Source of the DNA: Halorubellus sp034808145
GTDB taxonomy: Archaea > Halobacteriota > Halobacteria > Halobacteriales > Natrialbaceae
Assembly: GCF_034808145.1 (NCBI RefSeq)
Contig: NZ_JAXHGM010000002.1
Span: 586,724 to 650,723, forward strand
Direction of reading: 5' to 3'
Length of the DNA stretch: 64,000 nucleotides
A program made the translations under genes and the position numbers. Below the pieces are notes generated by a model. It saw only the letters and a program-made list of their open reading frames with translations. It was not told the DNA's origin and searched no databases. Of this stretch, positions 55,144 through 63,762 are shown piece after piece (position 1 is the stretch's first letter; the number at the start of each line of letters is the position of its first letter).

Positions 55144-56103
55144 ATGAGAGACCAACGTCAGATAGACGACGAACGAACCAGGTTGAACGACATCGCTGAA
55201 CAGTGGAGTGCTGATGGGAGTCTCCCGGAAGATATCTCAATGGAGGACGTGGAAGGAATCTGTAACGCCCTCTACGATGAACTGCAAGAAGTGGTAGAAA
55301 CGCACGCCACAGAAACGTCGCTCACGCGACGCGAAGCGGAGGTATGGGCCTTCGCTCACTCGAAGGGACAAACGTATTCGGTACTGACAATGGACGCGAT
55401 CGCCCTCGCCATGTCAGCACCCGATAGTCCATTCGGAAATGGTGGCCCGGCAGGTGATGACGTCGATCCCGAAAATCCGCCGACACAATCTGCTCTACGA
55501 GAGCACTATGCCCGTGCGGAAGAGAAGTACAGGGAGGCTGAGGAATTCGTGGGCGCTACGACATTCTGGGATCGAGAGGAACACCTCGCGGTTCCGTCGA
55601 TTGCGTGGTTGGGTGCTCCTACACTCCAGCGCATTTGGGACCGTGCCGAACCGGAGGAAACCACGATCGACGCGGTCCTGAACCGACTACTGGATGAAAC
55701 CGCGAATTGTTACTCACTCTCTGAGTTCCTCCAGAAGTACCTCGAATCGCAGGGGAGAGAGCACGTACAGCAGATTACTCTTGAGAGGAGCACTCTTCAG
55801 GGATCATGGCTCTCAATGGCGGGTCTGACGAGCGTCGATGATGAGATGGGTATCCGAAATAATTGGGAATATGAGTTACCCGAAGTGGTTCGGGAAACCG
55901 AATACATCGTCTTCGAGGGTGTTCGATATCGATTCTCGTTCAGTGAACACCCGAAAGGGACCTTCGACCTCGATTCGAGAATCACGCTCTTCGCCCGAGA
56001 CGACCTCTCTGACATACCCGCAGTCAGCGTGGCAGAGGGTGTCGAAACTGCGCGAGAGGAAGTCCGAGACGCACCCGATGAATCGAGAGGAGAGCCCGAA
56101 TAA
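55144..56103 (+). CDS. Unknown acidic haloarchaeal protein
   Basis: The 319-residue protein starts MRDQRQIDDERTRLNDIAEQ. An N-terminal helical part contains LTRREAEVWAFAHSKGQTYS, which has the look of a helix-turn-helix of the LuxR/sigma-4 kind (treat as weak). The middle has a PSIAWLGAPTLQRIWDRAE segment and the C-terminal half contains beta-rich EYIVFEGVRYRFSFSEHPKG. It has no membrane segments. I do not recognise the family. A partly deleted copy of its 3' end lies just upstream. It is convergent with the helicase-nuclease operon, 296 bases away. Confidence 0.6.
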   Translation: MRDQRQIDDERTRLNDIAEQWSADGSLPEDISMEDVEGICNALYDELQEVVETHATETSLTRREAEVWAFAHSKGQTYSVLTMDAIALAMSAPDSPFGNGGPAGDDVDPENPPTQSALREHYARAEEKYREAEEFVGATTFWDREEHLAVPSIAWLGAPTLQRIWDRAEPEETTIDAVLNRLLDETANCYSLSEFLQKYLESQGREHVQQITLERSTLQGSWLSMAGLTSVDDEMGIRNNWEYELPEVVRETEYIVFEGVRYRFSFSEHPKGTFDLDSRITLFARDDLSDIPAVSVAEGVETAREEVRDAPDESRGEPE

Positions 56104-56399
56104 CCAGATTCGGCGATCGGACCGACATAACTGCAAATCAAACACACTCGGTGAATTTGGATGTCGCATTCGGCTTCGACGAATTCATCGAATGACGCAA
56201 CGAATTCACTGAATTCACCCAACAGAGAGCCAAGCCTTCCGCTGGCTGTCTCTACCCCTCCCACGGTCGTGTCGAGAAAATCCAGGTTCCTCAACCAAGT
56301 TCCGATACTCCCCAACGTCCAACAGGCGTGGGTTATCACACCGAGGTCATCGACGCTAACCGAGCGAATCGGCAGCAGCGAGTTCTCTTATCCGCCAGG

Positions 56400-59300
56400 T
56401 TACTCTATCATCTTCTCGATTCGACGTTCGATTACTTGGGGTGGCCAGGAGGCGTTGACTGTCCCGGGGTCGACGCCGAACGTCTCGATGGTTGGGTGGA
56501 CAGATTCACCTGATTCGTTTTGTTCCGTGTAGAGGTATGCGTACGCACAAATCTGCATCTCGTACCGTTGTTTCGTCGTTGTCGTCTGCTCCGTGAGCGC
56601 GATTTTCGCGTCAGTGACGTGGCGCTCACCGTTTGGTAGAGTGATGACGAAGTCGGCTTCGCCGTGAATTTCGACTTCGACGCCGTCGACTCTGACGACG
56701 CCGTCGATGGGTTGCTCTACGCTGACGGACTCAGCTCGCTGGATTCGGTCCCACAGCGGTGAGTCGAGGAAGTCGTCGAGCACGCTCTCGAAGAACGTCC
56801 ACAGCGTGTCGCGCTCGTTGACACCAACTCGTGTCGTCGTGTCCTGAAGGACGTCGTCGAATACGTCCCGGACCACGCCGCTCTTCGACTGGAGTTCGGC
56901 CTCGGATACGTTGCGCTCGACGAGCGCCGTGAGGACGCCGTGGAGACAGGTGCCGACGTCGTGGGGGCCAAGTTGGTCGAACGGCAGCGGGAGTTCTTCA
57001 GGGACTTCGTTAGCGTCGCTGTGCAATGGTTCTCCGAGTAGGTGCGAAAGCACGTAACTGTCGGGGTCCTCGATAAGGGGGTGCATCGTGCTCGGGCGAA
57101 CGAAGCGGGGAATCCACGGGTCGAGGTCGTCACGGCGCGGTCGCGTAACGGCGGTGTCGGGGTCCGCAGTCGCTTTCGAAGGATTTGCTCGGGAGGCGAG
57201 CATGCTGACGTCATTGACTCCGACACCGAGTTCGCCTGCCTCTGTCGGGAGGGTGTAGGAGTTGGTCCCGCCGGTGAAGTCGAGTCCGTCTCGGAGCGTC
57301 TCGACCCACCGGTCTCGGGTCCGGTCGTTGGAGAGTGACTGTGGGAGCGGGAGGACGAGGTGGTCGCGTGCTCGCGTGAGCGAGACGTAGAGCAGCCGCC
57401 ACGCTTCGGCGCGCTCGTTCGCGGCAAGTCGCTGGAGTCTGTCTGGACCGACGAGGTCGTCACCGCGGGCGGTATCGGAGACCGTATCGCTCCATCGGGC
57501 AGTCGCCCACCGCAGGCCGACGTCGCGTGTCCTCCCGCCGTCGGTATCGTAGAGGTCACAGACGAACGGAGGGATGTCGATGTCGCTCGGAATTTCGGTA
57601 TCGAGGGGTGGCGCGAGGCCGGCGATGGGCCCCTGGAGTGGGAATCGCTGGTTCACTGGCCCCTGCGACCAGATATCGAATCCGGGGTCGGCGATGACGA
57701 CGACGTCGTCCTCGTCGCCTTTCGCGTTATGAACCGTCCGGAAATCGACGTCGTAGTCCGTTCCTGCCGTACTCGGCTGTACAGGGCCATCCCGTGGCTG
57801 GTCTCGGTACGGTGCGAGGAGATCCACGAGTTCTCTCGGAGTGTATCTTTCGTCGCCCTCCCACTCGGCGACGGTCTCGACGAGCGCATCGAGATTGGCG
57901 ACCCGCTGTTGTGGGTCCGTCACTTCGAGGAACCCGTGCGTGTCCGAGCGGAGCGCGAGTCGCTCGATGACGTCCTCCAGATAGATTGCCGCTGGCTGCC
58001 TCTCGACGACCTCGTACCGATTCCGGAGGTCTCGGAGTCCGGTGAGCGTCCGGCGTTGTGTCGCCGAAAGCTCTTGGCCAGCACTACCGAGGACGGCATC
58101 GATATCCCATTGCCGTTCCTCGAATACGCGTTCGAGTGGAGCGAACCCGATTTCGGTATCTGTGACGAGCTGTCGGATTCGATCGGGTGAACCGGGGTCC
58201 ACGAGCCAGTCACACACAGCGAGGACGGCCTGGACTGCGGGACACCCGAAGAGTGCCTCGCTCGCATTGCGGACGCGAAGTCCCTCGTCTTCGAACGCGG
58301 ACTCGTAGTCGTCCATCCGCGTCCGGCGACGGAACAGGACGGTGATGCCGAGTGGGTCACCGCTAGCATCCGTGAACGTCCCGTCAGCGAGGCCTCGTGC
58401 GAGATGCGTCGCCAACACGTTCGCTTCTCCACCGCCGTCCTCGGGGTTCACCCAATCGGAAGAGCCCGGCCGGTGATTGCTTGCGAAGGACGCGACGTGG
58501 ATCGACGTCTCGTCAGTCGCCTCTCGATTCGCTTCGAGCGCCGGGAAGTCCGTTTCGAGATCGCCGATGTTCCCGCGTGCATCGTCAGCGAACATCGGCT
58601 CGGCGATAGCGTTGATCGCTTCGGCGACGTCCGGCAGACACCGGTACGTCGTCCTCGCCATCTCGTTCCGATGGGTGTCCCACTCGATACCGAAGTACTC
58701 GCCTCTCGTAGTCGCCGACTGGAACAGCGTCGGACTGGCGTGCCGCCACAGATAGACCGACTGGAGCACGTCGCCGGACGCGAACACGCGCATGTCCGGT
58801 TGGACGATCTGTGAGAGGGCCGCGTGCTGTATCTCGGCGATGTCTTGCGCCTCGTCGATCAGTAAGCTCCGAATCCGACCGCGGTACGTCCGGAGTACGC
58901 GCCGACGTCGCTCCTCATCGACACCGTCCACGTGCTCCGAACCGTCTAGGCCCCCATCGAGGTACGACGTGACGAGATAGGCGACGTCCGTGTGAGAGAC
59001 CGCTCCGTGCTCGCGGGTTAACTCTCGGTACGCCTCCCGATACGCGGACAGCACCGTAGAAAAGTCTTCGAGGTGCGCGGACCAGTCGTCGTAGAGTTCC
59101 CGGTCGGCGGCGACGAGACAGTCCCGGTCGGTATCGGCGACGCCGTCTCGCACGCGGTCGCCGATAGCCTCGTCGCCGACCGTCCGTTCGACAGCCGTGA
59201 CGACGTCGTCGAACGACTCGGGCCGTCCGTCGTATACGGAGTCTCGCGTGCGTTCGAGCTCCTGCTTGAACTCGCTGGTCGAAAGCCGTCGGTCCCGACA

Positions 59301-59912
59301 GTACGTCAACGCGCTCTGGAGCATCTCCGCGACGTCGTCGACGTACTCGCCCCCGGGATACGCGGACTCAAGCGCTTCGAGCTCTGCAGCGCATCCCGAG
59401 TCCACGCGAACCCGTTCGTAACAGTCTCGATGCACGCGTTGCAGCAGCGCGTCGCTCCCGACCGATGGCATCTCGTCGAACCCGACGTCGGAGACGAACT
59501 CCCGTAGAATCCCGCGAAGGAAACTATCGACGGTACCGACGTACGGCGCTCGCTGAATTCGCTGAATTAGAAATTCCGCCTCCGCCGTAGACACGCCTTC
59601 GGCAGCGGGCGTGAGATCGTGTTCGACGATTATCCGCAGTTGCTCGCAGATCTCCGGAATCAGGTCCGCCGCTTCGTCACGATTGAACGAGATGACCGCG
59701 ACGCGTTGCTCCGGTGTCGAATCACCATCCGCGTACCGTCGAAGTATCTCCTCGGCCGCAAGACGGACCGTGACCGTCGACTTGCCAGCTCCGGGTACAC
59801 ACGATAGGCTGAATAGCCCGCTGTCGTGGTCGAAGTACGCATCTCGGATGTCTGCCTGTGCACCCCGCAAACGGATGGGCGTCTCCTCCGCCTCGTCGTG
59901 GCTGTTAGTCAT
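56400..59912 (-). CDS. AddA/UvrD-like superfamily 1 helicase with C-terminal PD-(D/E)XK nuclease
   Basis: The 1170-residue protein has the whole SF1A helicase set: Walker A SLSCVPGAGKSTVTVRL (about 34-50), Ia VAVISFNRDEAADL, YVGTVDSFLRGIL, Walker B SLLIDEAQDIAEIQH, III FASGDVLQSVYLWRHASP, IV TTYRCLPDVAEAI, V FRTVHNAKGDEDDVVVI and VI LLYVSLTRARDHLVL. The C-terminal ~130 residues carry a RecB-family nuclease: GEADFVITLPNG, VTDAKI (D-x-K) and QRYEMQICAYAYLY (the QxxxY motif). So it can unwind and cut DNA ends like AddA/RecB. It is the last gene of a six-gene operon, overlapping the upstream AddB-like gene by eight bases. The catalytic residues look intact. Confidence 0.88.
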   Translation of the reverse strand: MTNSHDEAEETPIRLRGAQADIRDAYFDHDSGLFSLSCVPGAGKSTVTVRLAAEEILRRYADGDSTPEQRVAVISFNRDEAADLIPEICEQLRIIVEHDLTPAAEGVSTAEAEFLIQRIQRAPYVGTVDSFLRGILREFVSDVGFDEMPSVGSDALLQRVHRDCYERVRVDSGCAAELEALESAYPGGEYVDDVAEMLQSALTYCRDRRLSTSEFKQELERTRDSVYDGRPESFDDVVTAVERTVGDEAIGDRVRDGVADTDRDCLVAADRELYDDWSAHLEDFSTVLSAYREAYRELTREHGAVSHTDVAYLVTSYLDGGLDGSEHVDGVDEERRRRVLRTYRGRIRSLLIDEAQDIAEIQHAALSQIVQPDMRVFASGDVLQSVYLWRHASPTLFQSATTRGEYFGIEWDTHRNEMARTTYRCLPDVAEAINAIAEPMFADDARGNIGDLETDFPALEANREATDETSIHVASFASNHRPGSSDWVNPEDGGGEANVLATHLARGLADGTFTDASGDPLGITVLFRRRTRMDDYESAFEDEGLRVRNASEALFGCPAVQAVLAVCDWLVDPGSPDRIRQLVTDTEIGFAPLERVFEERQWDIDAVLGSAGQELSATQRRTLTGLRDLRNRYEVVERQPAAIYLEDVIERLALRSDTHGFLEVTDPQQRVANLDALVETVAEWEGDERYTPRELVDLLAPYRDQPRDGPVQPSTAGTDYDVDFRTVHNAKGDEDDVVVIADPGFDIWSQGPVNQRFPLQGPIAGLAPPLDTEIPSDIDIPPFVCDLYDTDGGRTRDVGLRWATARWSDTVSDTARGDDLVGPDRLQRLAANERAEAWRLLYVSLTRARDHLVLPLPQSLSNDRTRDRWVETLRDGLDFTGGTNSYTLPTEAGELGVGVNDVSMLASRANPSKATADPDTAVTRPRRDDLDPWIPRFVRPSTMHPLIEDPDSYVLSHLLGEPLHSDANEVPEELPLPFDQLGPHDVGTCLHGVLTALVERNVSEAELQSKSGVVRDVFDDVLQDTTTRVGVNERDTLWTFFESVLDDFLDSPLWDRIQRAESVSVEQPIDGVVRVDGVEVEIHGEADFVITLPNGERHVTDAKIALTEQTTTTKQRYEMQICAYAYLYTEQNESGESVHPTIETFGVDPGTVNASWPPQVIERRIEKMIE

Positions 59913-61146
59913 CGATCGCGCTCGCTGATTCTGGTAACATTGCTCGAACCGGCGTCGGTAACTCCCGGTCGGCGCTCTGCAGTCGTTGCATCTCGACGTC
60001 CGAGACCGTGTCGATGTCGAGGAACTTCAGAAACGGAGACGGGTGGACGATGTCGCCGCTGGCCGTCTCCGTATGGCGAGTCACCACGACGCCACGTGCC
60101 GCCGCACCGAGCGTGTCCGACAGGTGGTCGCGGTCACGCCCATCGGACCACGACGTCCGCGGTGCCAACTTCGCTGACTCTCCCTCCCCATGCAAGATTG
60201 CCTCTTGGAACTCCGGTTCCAATGGCGATTCCGTCGCCTGCGGCCACTCGCTCGCAGTGAGACCGACCGCGATGACGTACGGGATGTCCAGTGCCCACAC
60301 GTCGTTCGCCTCCAAGATGTCCAACGCGCGGGCGTTACCGTGTTCTCGGCGACCCGGACGCTGGGTGACGATCGTGTTCGCTAGCTCCGAAACGTCGCCC
60401 CACGACCGTTCGACACGTCTATCGTCGAGCCGGTCGCTGTATTTGGGTGGTAGCTGTCGGACGAGGGTTCGAACTCGAACGACTGCGCGTGCGTCGATTT
60501 CCGTCTCCAGCAGCGCCGGCGAATCGTTCGCCTTGGTCTCAGGCAACGCGTGCGTCGCGTACGCCTCGACGACGTCGTCGAGCACGGACCCGACCGTCTC
60601 CGGGTGTGCCCCTGGTACTGCATCGAGCCACTGTACGAATCGCAAGATACGAGCATCGATGTCGTCGCCCCTCTCGACGGTCTTCACCCACTCTTCGAGC
60701 GCGCGAGGCTCTTCGGACAGAGTAGATTTCGCTCGTTGGACGGTCTTCGGCTCTACCGGCCAACCGTCCGTGTCAGCATCGGCCGGTGCCCACCCGTGGT
60801 CCAGCGGCCGGAGGAGCGCGTTGCTGTCAATCTCGCCCGCGGCGAGCACTTCACAGATCGACTCCACGAGCGCGTACGGCCGCGTCCGCGTCACGCGAAG
60901 CTGCGTCCAACACACGGACGCGATTCCGTACTGGAGCGCAGCGCGGCACAGCGGTTCCTCGTACGCGTCGAGGTCCCGGACGACGACGGCGATATCCCGA
61001 ATCGGAACACCTCGTGCGCGCAGGGATTTGACCAGCGCCATCGCACTGCGGGACTCGTCTCGTCGCGTCGATGTGATCATCTCGACGACTGGCGTCTCCG
61101 GGTGTTCGATCGGCCGCGCCAGTGCGAGCCGACTCGGCGACGTCAC
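59905..61146 (-). CDS. AddB/RecC-like protein, C-terminal piece
   Basis: The 413-residue protein starts with GTG overlapping the previous stop (GTGA). VVEMITSTRRDESRSAMALV, IAVVVRDLDAYEEPLCRAAL and GIASVCWTQLRVTRTRP follow the 2A-type region of UvrD/AddB proteins, where the enzyme names a missing strand and a region of origin choice. The end RGVVVTRHTETASGDIVHPS then PFLKFLD recalls the AddB/RecC end before the nuclease. There is no Walker A and no nuclease domain. With the 61,143 gene it makes one AddB-like polypeptide in two parts. Family assignment is by pattern, not by search. Confidence 0.65.
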   Translation of the reverse strand: MTSPSRLALARPIEHPETPVVEMITSTRRDESRSAMALVKSLRARGVPIRDIAVVVRDLDAYEEPLCRAALQYGIASVCWTQLRVTRTRPYALVESICEVLAAGEIDSNALLRPLDHGWAPADADTDGWPVEPKTVQRAKSTLSEEPRALEEWVKTVERGDDIDARILRFVQWLDAVPGAHPETVGSVLDDVVEAYATHALPETKANDSPALLETEIDARAVVRVRTLVRQLPPKYSDRLDDRRVERSWGDVSELANTIVTQRPGRREHGNARALDILEANDVWALDIPYVIAVGLTASEWPQATESPLEPEFQEAILHGEGESAKLAPRTSWSDGRDRDHLSDTLGAAARGVVVTRHTETASGDIVHPSPFLKFLDIDTVSDVEMQRLQSADRELPTPVRAMLPESASAIDD

Positions 61147-61958
61147 TCGAAGATCTCCCTCCCCGGATTTTCGACTTCCAGGAGCGACGGAATCCGACGC
61201 CTGAGGTACTCCCCCGTCCGCTCACGGAGATGAACGTGAACGTCGAGCGACGTCGACTTTAGCAACGCATGGATAAAATCGGCTTGCGGCGCGGAGATAC
61301 TACTCAGCCCGACGACCGTGACGCGGTTAACGTCGGGATACAAGTCCGTCCACGCGTACCCGCTCGACCAGATGAGGAACCGCGTCGCTCGTCGAACCAG
61401 TTCCATCTCAGAGACCGACTTCGAAGTGTTCGCTCGGAGACGCCGTTCGATCTCCACGGCTGTATCGAGCAACTCCTCGGTCTCCGCATCGATGGGCTCG
61501 TAGAGCCCCGCAGCCGTCTCACGGTAGGCAGCGATGCGTTCGGGGCTGAAGTTCGTGACCGACTCGACGTCCGCCCGTATCTGCTCCACGTTTTGAGGGT
61601 CCTGCTGCCTGGCTGCGGCCGGCAACGACCCCGGCGCTTCAGCCGAATCGGCAGAATCATCCAGGATGCCGCGCACCGCTGCGAGGCGGTCGATTCGGTC
61701 GAAAGCCTCTGTGGGGAACTCTCGATTGCCTACCACAGTTTGACTCAGGCCGACGAAATCCTCGAACTCGAAGGCGTCCTTCGGTGAATCATCCTCCCGA
61801 AGCCGACGCTGGAGATTTCTCCGGTGGAGCTCGACCGGAGCGACGACTATCTCGGTCGAATGCGAGCTCTCGCGCGCCCGCTCCAGGATTTGCGTCTCAT
61901 CTCCGACGTGGAGGGTCAATTGCTTCATGTACGATTTTGGGGCGCTCTCAGTCTGCAT
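61143..61958 (-). CDS. AddB/RecC-like protein, N-terminal piece
   Basis: The 271-residue protein starts MQTESAPKSYMKQLTLHVGD. EIVVAPVELHRRNLQRRL resembles the inactive 1A helicase segment (a strand-loop where Walker A would be, with no GKT). The rest is helical (FSPERIAAYRETAAGLYEPI) and ends with the Walker-B-like position VNRVTVVGLSSISAPQADFI, also without acidic pair. A clear SD, ggaggtc, lies seven to nine bases before the ATG at 61,958. Its stop overlaps the next gene by four bases. I infer a degenerate SF1 helicase partner, like AddB/RecC, split in two. Confidence 0.62.
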   Translation of the reverse strand: MQTESAPKSYMKQLTLHVGDETQILERARESSHSTEIVVAPVELHRRNLQRRLREDDSPKDAFEFEDFVGLSQTVVGNREFPTEAFDRIDRLAAVRGILDDSADSAEAPGSLPAAARQQDPQNVEQIRADVESVTNFSPERIAAYRETAAGLYEPIDAETEELLDTAVEIERRLRANTSKSVSEMELVRRATRFLIWSSGYAWTDLYPDVNRVTVVGLSSISAPQADFIHALLKSTSLDVHVHLRERTGEYLRRRIPSLLEVENPGREIFE

Positions 61959-62019
61959 CAATCGGACCTCCAGGTCTGACTACTGCTGTTCCAGCCGCCA
62001 AACGGATGACTCTTCTTCA

Positions 62020-62814
62020 TCAGCTCTCCTCCTGAAGGCTGTCGACGCCTCCAAGCAACTCGGTCAGTACGTCGACGACGTGATCGAACTCATCCTCGCT
62101 CATCAACGCGTTCGACGCCGAGGAATCGTCGAACGGAACCCGCAGCGCGCCCGCGCGTTTCGCTCGATAGAACGTCGCACGCTTCGAGCAGCCGAAGAAC
62201 TCCGCGACGGCCGAGCGTGGGACGCCGTTTTCGAGCAGTCTTCGCAGCAGTTCTCCCTTCAGCCGGTCCATCAGCTCTGCCTCCGTGCCGGGAATCCGGC
62301 CGCGCGCCGTCGACTCGATGTCGCCGGGTGGTCCCCACTCGTCGGTCTCAGCGTCTTTGTCGATCAACGGCTCAGACAACGACTCCACGTGGCTGTCCAC
62401 GGACATGAGCGTCCACAGGCGCTCGATCGCTGCTGAACGACCCGTGCAACTCGTCGCAGCCCGAATCTCACTCGTCGATGCAGCACCGTTCTCGTACAGA
62501 TACATCAGAATCTCGATGTCCTTGTACAGGAGATTCACCTCCGCTGCGACAGCCTCCAAGTCGATAGGCAGGTCATCAGCCGTCGGCCGATGTGAAACGA
62601 GGTGGTGACAGGGAATACAGAGCGTCGTCCCGTTCCTCGGATGATTCCGATCGATTTCATCCGGGTTCTCTTCCATGTGATGGGCTTCTAGGTCGATTCC
62701 GCCACCACGCTCGGGGCCGAGCCGCCCACAGATCTGGCATCGATGGCCGTCGCGCTTCAATATACTCGTCTGGACGTCGCTCGGAAACGTCCGGGAGTTC
62801 TCACTCCGCGCCAT
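62020..62814 (-). CDS. HNH endonuclease with winged-helix-like middle region
   Basis: The 264-residue protein starts MARSENSRTFPSDVQTSILK. The HNH core is RDGHRCQICGRLGPE, DLEAHHMEENPDE and NGTTLCIPCHHLVSH, with the two CxxC zinc pairs and the catalytic His. Residues ~90-130 (EVNLLYKDIEILMYLYENGA; STSEIRAATSCTGRSAAIER) look like a winged helix. The C-terminal part has a second HTH-like segment (RSAVAEFFGCSKRATFYRAK). So it is a metal-dependent nuclease with DNA-sensing domains. The ATG at 62,814 overlaps the previous gene by 14 bases; an in-frame GTG lies at 62,820. It is 61 bases upstream of the AddB-like gene. Confidence 0.82.
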   Translation of the reverse strand: MARSENSRTFPSDVQTSILKRDGHRCQICGRLGPERGGGIDLEAHHMEENPDEIDRNHPRNGTTLCIPCHHLVSHRPTADDLPIDLEAVAAEVNLLYKDIEILMYLYENGAASTSEIRAATSCTGRSAAIERLWTLMSVDSHVESLSEPLIDKDAETDEWGPPGDIESTARGRIPGTEAELMDRLKGELLRRLLENGVPRSAVAEFFGCSKRATFYRAKRAGALRVPFDDSSASNALMSEDEFDHVVDVLTELLGGVDSLQEES

Positions 62815-63199
62815 CGTCACCCTCTGAATTACTCGAATTCCCGGGAGCGAAACACGCCGTTTCGAGTCGTCGAATGTGCTCCGCTATCGGTTGCGTCGCA
62901 TCGGTCGACGCAATAGACTTCGCTCGCGCGTCGTACGCTGCAACGCCAAGCTCGTCCAGGACCTCCAGATGCGACTGAATCAACGAGACGTAGACACGAC
63001 TGCGCTGTTCGCTCGTCACTTGACTCGGCGTGATGCCGTTCTCAGCGGCCGCAATTTCGGTCGCTAACCTCGACGCAGTGAGCGAAGCGTCCGTCTGGTC
63101 CAACGCAAGCAGTACCTGTCGCCGTCGACCATTCGATACCGCCGAAAACGCATCGTCGGGAGCAATCGGAATCGCGTGACCCGGAGTCCCGTCCGTCAT
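62801..63199 (-). CDS. DUF7344-type winged-helix protein
   Basis: The 132-residue protein has the typical haloarchaeal DUF7344 opening: DDAFSAVSNGRRRQVLLALD, LTASRLATEIAAAENG and then RSRVYVSLIQSHLEVLDELG followed by VAAYDAR. The fold is a winged helix-turn-helix used by many transcription regulators in haloarchaea. It starts inside the stop of the first gene (ATGA) and overlaps the HNH gene by 14 bases. The role may be regulatory for the operon or as a subunit that reads DNA. Confidence 0.78.
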   Translation of the reverse strand: MTDGTPGHAIPIAPDDAFSAVSNGRRRQVLLALDQTDASLTASRLATEIAAAENGITPSQVTSEQRSRVYVSLIQSHLEVLDELGVAAYDARAKSIASTDATQPIAEHIRRLETACFAPGNSSNSEGDDGAE

Positions 63200-63495
63200 C
63201 GATCGCCTCCAGCGACGCGCTCGCCGCGATGAGTCAACAAGATTGACTCCTGCACGGCCTCACCGATGCGGTCCACGTAGCCCGCAGCAGCGAGCACCCG
63301 CAGTAATTCATCCAATTCATCCCCGGTCAGTTCCGTCTGCTTCAGGAGGTCCTTTCGCGTCGTCGTTCCTCCCTCGTTTGTCTGTTCCACGATCCGTCGC
63401 GCTCGTGCATCGCGCTGGGAGCTATCCTCATCCCCCTCCAACTGGAGAGAGATAGAGTTATGACTCCGAACACGACTATTGTCGTTTGCTGTCAT
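63196..63495 (-). CDS. Small winged-helix-like protein, first gene of the operon
   Basis: The 99-residue protein starts MTANDNSRVRSHNSISLQLE. The middle and end look like a winged helix: RKDLLKQTELTGDELDELLR, VLAAAGYVDRIGEAVQE then ILLTHRGERVAGG. A strong palindrome lies 18-39 bases upstream of the ATG. Its small size, its DNA-binding look and its first place suggest it is the operon regulator or a DNA-recruitment subunit. An in-frame GTG at 63,507 is also possible. Confidence 0.65.
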   Translation of the reverse strand: MTANDNSRVRSHNSISLQLEGDEDSSQRDARARRIVEQTNEGGTTTRKDLLKQTELTGDELDELLRVLAAAGYVDRIGEAVQESILLTHRGERVAGGDR

Positions 63496-63512
63496 AGTCG
63501 GCAGCACCTGTT

Positions 63513-63534
63513 CCCCGGTGCCCTAACACCGGGG
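63513..63534. promoter_or_regulatory. Perfect palindrome in the operon leader
   Basis: CCCCGGTG, six bases (CCCTAA), then CACCGGGG: an 8-bp perfect inverted repeat. It lies between the likely TATA box (63,569-63,577) and the ATG at 63,495, within the inferred 5' leader. It could be an operator bound by the first-gene winged-helix protein or an RNA hairpin that lowers translation. Confidence 0.6.
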
Positions 63535-63568
63535 GGCGTTTTCAGCCAAATCCAAATGGACTCTTCAT

Positions 63569-63577
63569 CATAAAAAC
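63569..63577 (-). promoter_or_regulatory. TATA box for the helicase-nuclease operon
   Basis: On the minus strand gtttttatg lies 74-82 bases before the ATG at 63,495. Transcription would start near 63,545, giving a ~50-base leader with the palindrome inside; unlike the leaderless core genes. Confidence 0.45.
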
Positions 63578-63726
63578 TATTTGCATATTCAACCAGAGTC
63601 GTTCTGATCGCTAGTCTCTACTGTTCTATCGCGTATTCCTCTCCGAAGTTTAAGCAAGTATTAGCTGCACCGGATTCGCCGATTCCCATCCGACGTCGAC
63701 CCTCGATCGCCACTCAGGGGCGAGGG

Positions 63727-63735
63727 TTTTTAAAT
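63727..63735 (+). promoter_or_regulatory. TATA box for the divergent gene at the window end
   Basis: tttttaaat lies 28-36 bases before the ATG at 63,763. Confidence 0.5.
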
Positions 63736-63762
63736 AAGTGGATAATTTACCCCTGTGAACCG

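Noticed and set aside
55797..56339. A 180-codon minus-strand frame
   Set aside because: It overlaps the 3' end of the 55,144 gene for most of its length. A short stretch (LLGEFSEFVASFDEFVEAEC) looks helical, but there is no sign of a separate gene.
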